Below, one piece after another: positions 18,608 through 30,600 of a DNA stretch of 64,000 nt (positions are counted from its first letter, which is position 1; each line of letters begins with the position of its first letter). The stretch covers positions 52,214,938-52,278,937 of the forward strand of contig NC_087069.1 in NCBI RefSeq assembly GCF_963678635.1, in the 5' to 3' direction. Made by a program: the position numbers and the translations under genes. This DNA is from Symsagittifera roscoffensis. Its lineage: Eukaryota > Xenacoelomorpha > Acoela > Convolutidae. A model generated the notes under the pieces. The model was not told the origin of the DNA, ran no database searches, and saw nothing but the letters and a program-made list of their open reading frames with translations.

Positions 18608-21600
18608 GTACCTCCTGTAGTGTAGTCTATTATGGTTCAAGTTTTTTGAAACAAGGGAAACTCTTGAAACATTGAAAAATAAAAGCCAGGAGTTCTAACG
18701 GCTAGAACATTAAAGTCAATGGCTACTCGCAGTGAAGTTCCAAAGTTAAAATCGATTGTATTCGATTTTCGTGGTCAAGAAAGTTGCCACAATCATCGAT
18801 TATAATTAATCTTTGGGACCACGCAATCGATTATTTTCCATGGATCTTCATTGCGGAATAGAGTTATACAGGTGGAGACATAAAAAAATAAAAAATCGAT
18901 GACAAGGATTATTTCGAGGAGAAAATCTTTTCTTTGAAAAAAAAGAAGACTGAACTATGTTAACGGAAAACAAAGTTAAAGAAAGAATTATCTTGTTTTG
19001 CAGCCTGTTTCTTTTAATTATTTGGTATCATCTCAATTATTTGGACGTTATCTTATTTTTTGCAGCCAGATAGTGTTTATTGGGTGTTTGCTTGCGGTCA
19101 TGGTCAAAAGTTTTGAAGAGCCAAAGAGCATTAAAAAAACTGTGTTGACCATGTATTTTGTACTTAACTGAAACAGCAACTCATACAAGCAGATCCATTG
19201 ATGAAAATCTGTCTGAACATTTTTTGTCGCGAACTCATAAGCAGGTAGCAACAACCAATCTTACTTTCATAAAATTTATTTGATATCAAGGAAAGTAACC
19301 CCGCTCCAACGTTTTTTGCCTTAAAATCAGAGCAAGTTGAGGCTTTTGCGGCCTCACAGACAAGCCACAGACAAAAATAGCTAAAAAAACCCTTTACGGT
19401 TAAATTGTAATTTTTTAGTTTGCAAGTTTACTGTTTTTCTTTGACAAAATCGAAAAAGAACAGAAACAAACACAAAAAGGACCGAGTGAGATGGTCGAAA
19501 ACTTTTTTTCAGCTCAAGGCTTCCTTATCCACTCAATTTATTGTATTCACAAACCAGAAAACTTCAGGTTCAAAACAAAATGCACTTATTCAAGAGTTTC
19601 AGTCTACGTTCACACTACCAAGTACGTTCAATACTTGCCACTGTTTTGCTTTTTTTTACGCATCGATCACTCATAATCATCTTTTGTGGTCGTTCACAAT
19701 GTTTCTGGCCGATTAAGTTTGATAGCAATATAATTATATATCAATATGTCCGTCTTGTAATGTACAAGCACAAATTTACCATGTTTGTTTTCCGGGTTTG
19801 CAACTAATTTTGAGAATATAAAATTGATGGTTGATGTTACAATTCCAAGTTTTATAGTCTCAGATGGGGGCAACTGCTTACCTACTTATATGTACTTTTG
19901 TTTTCTCGTATTCAATTTATGGCGTAACTGACAACGAGCCTGAACCACTTGATTTTTTTCTGCAATATTTATGGATAAAACAATCTATCAATGGCTGTGC
20001 CAGGCAAAATGTGACTTCAATTCTATCCTCAGTTACATTCAATCCCAAATATCGTTTGTAAAACTCCATTGTTTCACTCGTAAAATCATGAAATATTCTT
20101 GCATCGTAATGTGGGTTCATTGCCAACACGCAATTTTTAATCATTTAGCGCTCTTATGCTCACAATCGATCATCCTTTGTGGTCTGATACTTTTGCCCTT
20201 TTTCAATTGTAAGAGCTCTCAATTTTTCCACCTCTTAGTACATATCACTTACTTTTGGTACACATCACTTACGTTACTACTCAGGACCGCCTGTAGTTCA
20301 GATCAGGCTCCAATTTTGTCAGAAACGTCCACTGGGTTCATCAAGACTAAATAAGTTTGTAACAAAAAAAGTAAAATGAAATCACCTTTGAACTGAGAGA
20401 GTGATTTCTATCGACCAGGAATTTAACATCTCGAATCATTTCTAACAAGCTGGCTTAAAGTTTCCGGGCTTTGGTTTGAAGAAATCAGTTTAGAAAGCTG
20501 ATAATCTTAGATTTGAAAAAATTGAGTGTCATTCCGATTCAGTTTTTTGATGAATAATTTCTTGTTTTAAAATGGCCACAGGTTTTTTTTTCAACTTCAA
20601 TTTCATCGCAAGGCCAACCGATTGTTTTTACATACAGATACTACTTATATGTATAAATTAAGTTCAAAAAAATTTTTAAAACTGTGGTTTTCAAAAATGA
20701 GTTTTTATGGGGAAGGCAGTCTTGATATTGTGTTGCTTTGAATATTTGTTTTTCTTTGAATTCTGCTGATAGAAATGAAACTAATTTTTGTTTGTAAGTT
20801 GCATGATCATCCATTTCTTGCAAGTTTTTATCGCTTTTGCCACGGATTGACCATAATTTCTGATCATACAGATTACATAGATGAACAGACATTTTGTCAT
20901 AACCCTAGTTTACTTGCAATTCAAATTTTTGCCACAGAAAGCAAATCTTGAAAGAATTTTGCAAGAATTTCAATCCCTCAAAAAGGTACAGACATGACCG
21001 ATTATTTACAATTTCTGATTTTTTCTACAATTACCAATTTTTTTGCATATACATGTTTCTGATTTAGAAAACTTCTACCTCTTTTGAGTAAGAACATAAC
21101 AACTAAGGGTTATTTAGTGGTAACAATACAATCAGGGTACTAGTTGCCTTTTACTGCCTGTTATCACGAGTTGTCTGTTACCGCCAGTTGTCTCTTCTCC
21201 AGTTGTCATTTGTTGCGAAATGTCTTATTGCGTTTTATGTTTTATCGCGAGATGTCTTTTATTGTCAGTTGTTTTTATTGCACATTTTTCTAAATCGACT
21301 TGTCTTCTTGCAATCTATCTTTTTTGCCTGTTCTCTTTTAATGCCAGGTGTCTGTTGTTACAAATTGTTTTTTATTGCGACTTGTACTTCAATTTAGTGA
21401 AACAGGTCCTATAACCAATGGCTCAAGGATCAGATACACTATCTTCTGTGCTTTTGTACTTCAATCAGTCGGAGGCAAATCAAGGTTTGCTAATGGCATG
21501 AAACTTCAGGATCGGAAATAAATCCGTCTCTAGTCTCATAAGTTTAAAATTGTCAATCTAAAGCTAAACAGCAACTTTAAAATTCCTGTTTTCTGTTTAT

Positions 21601-24600
21601 AAGATTCCTGTTTCAATCGGCCCAGTCAGAAAAAATTTTGATGCAAAAACCAAAACAACAGAAAATGTTTTTAAAAAGATTTGCTTCCTCACATTTTCAG
21701 CCTGAGCGAAATTTTGATATAATGTGATCTGCTTCAATAATTCTATCTCAGCCTCGGAGCTGCTCACAATTGATTCCCAGGCTTTCAGTTGGTCATAAGC
21801 CTGCATCCACTCTTATATTTTTCCATAGCCTTCAGGCGTAGTTTGACAGCATCATCACTTTCACCTCCTTATTTCGACAAAATGACATACGAAGGCTCAG
21901 CTTCAGGCTAACGTTCTTTGCCACTTCCTCTTCCAATTTTTTTGACAATCGACCATCGGGCTTTCGCTTTGTCTCTTGACACATTGCCTGCTCTTTTCCA
22001 ACCAGTCGTTCCTCCGTTTTGGTCAAAAAAGAGGTCGTTTGAAGGCTACCGTACTAATCTGTTAAAAATCTGTTAGGCGAGTTGATTTTTTTGCAAGTTG
22101 TATTTTGCTACAAGTTATGTTTATTTGTGAGCTGTCTTCTGCTGCAAATTGCTGTTTTTTTTTGCAAATCAACTTCCAATGTGAGTTGTTTTTTTGCTGT
22201 AAAATGACATTCGTTGCGTGTAGTCTGTTAGTATGAGTTGACTTTTGATTAGATTTGTATTTTGCTGCGAGTTTTCTTAAGTTGCGAGTTGTATTTATTG
22301 CAAGTTGCTTCTTATCATAATTTGTCAATTTTCGCCAGTTTTTTGTTGCGAGTTGTTTTTTGCTGCGAGTTTTTTTTTGCGATTTTTCTTTTCCGCCAAT
22401 AGTCCTTTGTTGCAAGTTGAGTGTTTTGCAATTTGTTTTTTTTTTTTGCCAGTATATTTTAAGTCATATTTTGTAGCGAGTTGTCTAATATTTTGAATCG
22501 TCTGTTGTTGCTAGTTGTCTTTTGTAGCAATTTTTCATTGTTACGGATTCCGTTTTATTGCAAGTTTTTTTGGTGCAAGTTTTTTTTTACTGTGAGATGT
22601 CTTTCAATGCGGAATTTAGTTTATACTGAGTTGTCATTAAATGCCAATTGACTTTTGTTGCGCGTTGCATTTGATTTTGAGTTGTCTTTTGATGCGTTTT
22701 CACTCTTGAAGCAACTTGATTTTTAATGCAAGATGTTTTTTTTGCCGTTTTTGTTTTCCTATTGTAAATTGTCATTTGTTTCGAGTTGTCTATTATTTTG
22801 ACATGGCTTTTGCTGTATAATGTCTTTTGTTGCGTGTAATCTGTATTGTGAGTTTTCTTTTGTTGCAAATTGTTTTTCAATTCAGTTTGAATTTTTTTGT
22901 GAGTCGTCTTTTTTGTTATTTGTCTTTTGTTGCTAGTTAATTTTTGACGTGCATTGTCAATTTTTGGGTTTTTTGTTGTTGCGAGTTGTCTGTTTTTGCA
23001 AGTTTCTCTCGTTGCGAGTTGTTTTTTATTGCTAGTTGATTTTTGTACCTCGACATACTTTGGTCCGTGTTATCTTTCGTTTAGAGTTCTAATTTGTTGC
23101 GAGTGTTCTGTATTGCGAGCTGTCTTTTAGTGCAAGTTTTCTCTGGTTGCAATTTATTTTGCTGCGAGGTACTTCTAGTTGTTTTTTTTGCGAGTTGTTT
23201 TTTTTCACGCGTTAACTTTTATTGCAACGTGTCTGTTATTGCAAGCTGTCGCTAATTGTGAGTTGTTTTTTTGTAAAGTTTTTTCTTCTATAATGAATTT
23301 TGCTTTAGTGCGAGTTTTTATAGCGAGTTAGCTATTTTGTGAGTTCTCTTCTACTGCGAGCTGCCTTTTTGCGATTTTGTCTTTATAGCGACTTGTCTGT
23401 TGGTGCGAGTTACCTTTTTGTGAAACTTGTCTTTAATGCAATCTATTTTAATTTTGAGCTGTTCTTTTTTGCGCATTGTCTTCTAGCTCAAGTTTTCCTT
23501 TATCGCGTGTAGTTATCTCAAGTTTTCTTTTGCTGCAAGTGGTCTTTTATTGCGAGTTTTTTTTTGTTCTGAGTTCTCTTTTTTTTCCGAGTAGTCTTTT
23601 TTAAATTTGTCTTCTGTTGCTATTTGCTTTTTGTTGCAACTTTTTTTATTGCGATTCGTTTTATGTTGCGAGTTGACTTTAGTTGCTAGTTGTACATAGT
23701 TGCGAAATGTCGGTTGTTTTGAATTTTTTTTGCGATCTTTCTCATAATGCAAATTGTTCTTCATTGCGAGTTGTCTTCTAGTGCGAGTTATCCCTTGTCA
23801 TATTTTTTGTGGTGAGTTTTCCTTTGTGGCGAGTCTCTTTCATTGCGATTTGTCTTTTGTTGCGAGTTACTTTTAATTGCATCTTGACTGTTTTGCGAGT
23901 TGTCTTCTGTTGCGAGTTTTTTTTGCAAATTTTCTTTTGCTGCGAGTTGTCGTAAGTTGGAACATCTGACCTGTTGATTGAGAGGCGGAGACATAACCTT
24001 TTGAACCGTATAATTTTTCAACTGAAAAAACTAACTTAGTTAAAACAGAGTAAATCTATGTTTTTGTGCTGATACATCTCTGAAACATGTCAAAGTAATG
24101 CAATAACAATGATACATATCTGAATTGCAATGCAACTTCAACCCGGTACACCACTTCCCATTCGGTTGCTTCTTTAAAATAAATTATTATTTGGTGTTGT
24201 TTCTTTTCTATAGTGGGGATGGGAAATACAAATTGCACAGTGTTATTGTGCACTCTGGTTCAAGAAGCAATTGCGGACATTACTACGCCTTCATCAGAAG
24301 AGGGAACTCAGAACAGGTGGGGACTATTCCCTTTTCGCCTCTTTATCCTCTCCCCGCCACAAATAAACATTCATTGTAAGGTATAGTAAAAAGACCAAAT
24401 TTTTTGCCCTGGTAAACTAGCTACTCGGTATGAACAAATTTTATAACAATCAACCATTGTGAATTAAAAAAATTTTGCCAAAGATTTGCAGGTGGGGGAA
24501 AAGAAAGAGAGTTGCCTTTTTTCCCAAAAGAAAACAATTTTTGTACGCACACTCTATTCGGGTTTGTTATACGAGCGGAGAAAATTTTGGACAATTTATA

Positions 24601-27600
24601 GAAAAATCACAAAAATTTAAACTAATTTTTTAATCCTACGAGAGAAAACATTTTAAGCTAAATTGCAGAAAAAATTTAGTCTCTAGCATTTTGGAACAAA
24701 AATTTTATTCCCGTCTGTAATGTAAACTTTTTCCAGTCATGTTTATGCTATTCGCCAGTCATGTTTATGCTATTCGCGTGCTTTTCTCAACGTCCTAAAA
24801 ATCTCTGTTTTTTTTCAATTTTCAAGAAATTCGAAAGATTTACAATTAATTGAACTGATTTAGTTCTATCATATCGAAGACGAAAAAGTGTTAGGACCGA
24901 TGACTATAAACGAAGTGTTACAAAAGGGGAAGGGCTCGAAAAACGTAGCTGGTTGTTTCTTCATCTGCTACGTGAAAGAGTCGATGGCAGAAGAACTACT
25001 CACAGATCATGGACTCTCGTCAAGTCATTAATAGGACAACCTGAAACTACATTATTGGATAAAAGAGCCTCCAGCGTGCGTATATACTACTTTTGAAGGG
25101 AGAGCGCCGCCAAAAAAAACCGCAATTTTTGGTCAACATTTTCCGAAAAAAAAAGACTTCAAAAAATTCCTGGCGGCATCAAGTTAGGGTTTCTATAGTA
25201 ATCAGGTAGCGCTAGGAAAATCAATTTTATCGATCTAAAATAAAAGTCAAAAATTTCACAGATTAAACTTTCGAAAATCTATTGAAAATCCTGCCGCTTG
25301 AAAAAATCCTTGATCAGCTCCTGGAAGAAAAATGTTTAATTCGATCTAGTTTTCATTCAGAGTCGATGACCGTAGTTTAGACTCTTATATAGGTGAAGTT
25401 TTTTTTTTCTCAGGAAAAGTCTGAAAAATGCCGTAGTCTTAACGCTTTCATGCTTAACGCTTTCATGCTTAACGCTTTCATGCTTAACGCTTTCATGCTT
25501 AACGCTTTCATGCTTAACGCTTTCATGCTTTGCGCCCTTAGCAAATTCATGTGCTAAAAGTTAGGTAAATTTATTTTTTCTTCAAGAAAGATGAAATGGC
25601 GAGAAAAAACGTGACCGAATTGTTTCGAAGTTAGACTTTCATTTGTAATCTACCCATTGTAGGTTGTTCATTATTGTTTTTTTATTAGACAACTTGAAAC
25701 ATAATCATCAAAATAATCATCAACATAATCATAATCAGCAAATTGAAAGTCAGATTTTTTGCCGAGCAAAACTCATCAAGCTTTGAGAAGGTCAATCATC
25801 CATCTCTAACCGAATTTCTGCAAAAAAGACTCCCTCGAACTGCAAACGACACTGAGCCAATTTTAAATTTTAGGAAGCTTAAAAATTCAACTCTTAAATC
25901 GCGGCCACATAAATCGGATCAAGTTAACATCCTTTTCGCCCTCCTTTTCCACACCCCCCTTACCCCTCCAGATAGAGCAAATAACTTAAGATCTTCACCC
26001 CCAGGACATAAAAATTACTTCGCATGAAACTTGCTATGCGCTGCGTGTAAAATATTTGATTCTGATTGACTGAAAACTTATAACTTATAACCAATTTAAG
26101 ATCCTCCACCCCATCTGTAAGAGTTGACAAGTAAGCTTTTTATTCCATTCTACCTTGTGGATTAATGGTCTCAACAAAAAAAATTTGTCATGAAACTGAA
26201 AAACTTTTCTTGCAACATCTTTCGACTTTCCATTTCTTGGAAATAAAATCTTACCAAAATCCTGAAAAAAAAAACACATTTTAGCTTGAGAGTGAAGCCT
26301 TAAAATTTTTTCAATAAAAAGAGGTTGTCCTGTAAATTTGAACTTGACAGTTCCCGAAGACCTTAAAAAAATGTTTGACGACGAGAGAGCGGAAGAAGCG
26401 GAAACACGAAGAGACATGTTAATGGAAAATGACACAATCAAAGTAGAAGCTTGTACAGATCAGGATTTTGTGAATGGGATGGACTAGCATTTTCTGCTAA
26501 AAGCTCGGTTTTGAAAAAAAAAAACTATTGAACGCTGTATCTATTTTTACGCGTGCTTCCTTTTATTCGATTTCATCTCGAAAGAGTAGAAACATAAATA
26601 CTAGAACTAGAAACTCGGTTTGGTTTCGATTAGCCTAACATACGATACGAGAATTTTTTCGTGCAATCTGTGAAGTTTTTCTAAAAATTTGTAACTAGAT
26701 TTAGGCTAATTGAAACTAAACTCAATTTCTGGTTCGACGCTAAAACAATGAAATGCAACACAAATCTAGCCAATCAGAAGCGACTTTTTTTGTTCAAGTG
26801 TGCCGAGTGCATGCATTTGAGCGACAGAGCATTTAGCAGAAAATGCTCAACAGGCACTGAGAGTGGATGTGATTTAATATTTGTGGATTCGAAAAAGTTC
26901 AAGAAATTCAGGCTAAAGAAGGAATGTTTGCCAGTTTCCCGAAAAGTTCACAACACTGATTCTCATAAACTCATAGGAAAACGTAACGATATAGATTCTT
27001 TGAAATCGTCAAAACATTGACATAAGCAAAAGTAAACGCTTTTCTTCTTATGACTGCTTCGAAGATAATTCAACTTTCCCGGGTGCTTGACGGGAATTCC
27101 CTATATTCCAAAAAATTCAAAAATTTCTAAAAAATCACTTTTTTACTGGCAATCGGAAACTGGCAACCACACAAACAATAACCCAAACAGGACTGCACAG
27201 AACAAGAGGCGTACCAGATATTCGCCCATCACTTCCAGACCACCCCGGACAGAGTGCAGCTGTGGCCTATGATGCTACGGAGGAACAATGCCTTCCGGCC
27301 ATTCAAACTGGACTGGCCGGAGGGGGACACGTTGGAGTCCATTGTCGACATGGATTTCGGATGCTGGAAGGTAAATTTTTTTTTCAAATTTTTTTCTCAA
27401 AAGATTTCAATTTTTTTTCTCTTTCCCGCACTCAGTAAAAAGAAAATAATCAATTATATTATAATTATGATCGTACTTTAAGCAAACTTAGAATTAATTA
27501 TAAGCGCAAGTTTTAGATGTTTAAACGATTTAAAATTTGTTATAATGATAACATTTGTGATGACATTTTAATTTATTATAATCATTAAAATCGATTATAA

Positions 27601-30600
27601 ATTTCCGAAAATCTCTTGTAAACTATTATAATAGATTATAATCCATTTTTCTGTCGAAGAAAAATCTCACAAAAAAATCAATTATAATGGATTACAATTT
27701 GGCTATTCTGCATGAAAATACAGTAAAAAATCAAACTTAATGTGAGTCTAAGCTATATGCAGGAGCGGATCTAGGACTTTCTCGGGGGAGGGGAGCAAAT
27801 TTTCAAAAAAATTTCGAAAACTTCGTCGACCTTTTTTTCCGTTGACTAAACTGATTTGGTGAGCACTCCTAACTCACTATAAAGACCCTATTTTGATCAA
27901 ATTTTTGGTGCCGCAGGCAAAATTATGAAAAAAAACAGGCCAAAAAAGGCGTTTTTAGACAATTTTTGGAAAATTTTGATCTAAAATTCGCGTTTATTTT
28001 TGGCGCGCTTTCGCCCTTCAAAATCAGTATAAACTGGCGCTAAAGGCGCTTTGAGAAAGTTCTTAGGCTCTGTCACCAAAATGGATATCTCAAGTAGTTC
28101 AAAGGGGAAACCCCAGCCCACATCCCTAAAACCGCCCCTGGCTATAAGTACAGATTTACAGTTTCTTTTAGTTAGGTAACCAACTGAAAAAAAAAACAAA
28201 TCAAAACAAAAGAAAACGAAATGAAGCAATGACACAATTGTTTAATAATAATGGATTATAATCCTTAAAAATGGATTATGCTTCAATAAAATTTAAGAAA
28301 TTTTTTTTTTCAAAAAAAATCGATTGTAATCGATTATAAACGATTATAGAGATTTTTATTATTTCGAAATTTAGTAACATTATAATCCATTTTTGATCAA
28401 TTATAGTCAATTTTTTTTAATCTATGGAGACTGACAAAAAAAATCCATTATCATCTGTTATATTTTTTACTCCCCGCTTAAAATAAGTATATATTGGCGT
28501 CAAAGCGCTTTTAGAAAAATTGCAGTGTCCATCACCAAAGTTGGATAACTCAAAATAGTAGAAAAGGGGTCCCTTTAGGCGACAGGAAGTGAAATCCCTG
28601 AAGAAGGGGAGTTTTCACCCTCTCCTCTTTCCTAAATCCGTACCTGACGGTGTCCAAAAACTAATTAACCTAAAGTGCCATACAGTGCTGATATAAATTA
28701 TCCGGACAAATCGCTTAAAAGGGGAAACTTAGAACACTTTTTTTCTCAAACAGGGTTGACTTCAGACAAAAATGACAAAAACGAAGCTTGTTTAGAATTG
28801 TAACAGACTTATTATGGCAGAAACTGTTTTAAGAATTTTCGGCATAAAATTTTACCCCAAAATGTTTTTTAGTCAATCAAAAATTACGCTGAAACTACTG
28901 GATTAATTTCTGACCTGACTATTTTAAGTTTAGCTTCTTAATGAGCCCAGCAAACTTCAAGAAGGGTTATAATTTGTAGAAATTTGAGCAAAACATTTTT
29001 GAAGTTATTTTTAAATGAAAAATTGGTATTTTGTACAGTAAAAATGACACTATTGTCTATCAACTAGAAATAAATAAATCTATACGTTTTATTGGAGATT
29101 AAACTCTCCTAAGATAATTTTGGGCCCTTGAAGATGCTCACTTTGGAAAAGTATTGTTAGTAATTGACTCGGTAGTTTCAGTGTAAATTTTTTTTGACTA
29201 AACAAAACAACATTAATTCGTTTTTAGGGAAAAAGTTTTGCGCCCAAATTGTGTAAAACAAATAACAAGATAATAATTTTTCTTTTTATTAAAACTTTAA
29301 ACAAAATAGTTTTTTTTCTATCTAAATCAACCCAAATTGAGAAAAGCGCGGTATCAAGTTTTTTGCTTTTTTCTGGATATTTTAAATCAGCGCTGCTATT
29401 TTTTGACCAATGAAAAAGATCAACGGCACCAATATTGCCAGCATTTTGGCATTAGTTAAAAAAAGATTTTTTTTTGGTGCAATAAAGTTCCTGCTTTTAA
29501 AAAACACTGCCAGTACTGAAAACTTTGTGACTGAAAGAGAGACATCACTCGACAAGCAGAAATGCTTTTTTCATGTTCTCTTGAGTGAAATCAAACAAAC
29601 TTTGCTTATGAATTGTGATAAAAAATCAAATGAATCTTACAAAGCCGAGTTTTTTTTAAGAATCCGTTTCCAGTTATTCTGGTTCATAGTTGAAACAACA
29701 AACTATGCTAAAGGTTAACTAGATAGGACCCAAAAACTTTTGCTCCAATAATTTCCACTGGCTTTTATATGTTTATTGAAAAGTGTTTTAGTATCAAGTT
29801 TTGACTGATGAATTTGGAGTTGAAAAAAAGTTCTCGTCATTCCTGTGACAATTTTTAAGCTTAAATCTTTTCGAGAAGCACTTTTTAGTCCAACACTTTT
29901 TCGTTCAAGTTATATTGTTTTTTTTTAAACAGAAATATTAAATTGGTTTTCAGCTGCGAGGAATTAGCGTTTATTAAAAAATCGCTCTGTCATAGTTTTG
30001 TAACCTTTGTGAAGTACCCTTTGAGTTCTATTTTGCAATTCGTCTCTTAAATCAACTGATTTTTTCAAGCTTTTTTTAAACACTAAATCAGTATTAACAT
30101 ATTGATTCAAAATTTTTTCTTCAATAAAATCTTTTTAATTCAGGTTTTGGTGAACTTGATAGGACCAGGAGAAGGCAGATCAATCATGCTAGAAAGACAA
30201 CAACAAGAAAAACAACAACAAAATTATGAGCATCAGCAGCCACAGGATAAAAATAAGAAGCAGAACAAGCAGCAAAACGCACCACAGCCGGAGATCAGCA
30301 GAGAGAGAACCATCTTCATCAAGTACTATGACATCCGTAAGTTTCGTGTATGTTTAATAAAAAAAAAATTATAACTATTTACTGATAGATTTAAACAGTC
30401 GGCAAATTACACATGTTGATCGCTCGCCTTTTTTGATNNNNNNNNNNNNNNNNNNNNNNNNNNNNNNNNNNNNNNNNNNNNNNNNNNNNNNNNNNNNNNN
30501 NNNNNNNNNNNNNNNNNNNNNNNNNNNNNNNNNNNNNNNNNNNNNNNNNNNNNNNNNNNNNNNNNNNNNNNNNNNNNNNNNNNNNNNNNNNNNNNNNNNN

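Noticed and set aside
22062-23764. Several minus-strand ORFs of 80-120 codons rich in Lys, Asn, Gln and Thr
   Set aside because: They follow directly from the degenerate 'ttgcgagttgtctttt' array read on the other strand and share its periodicity.
22080-23965. CRISPR-like array
   Set aside because: Units are degenerate, have no constant repeat or unique spacers, and the context is a eukaryotic intron.
26748-27020. 90-codon + strand ORF in a USP7 intron with several Cys
   Set aside because: No acceptor or donor fits the phases of the neighbouring exons and the content does not resemble USP7.
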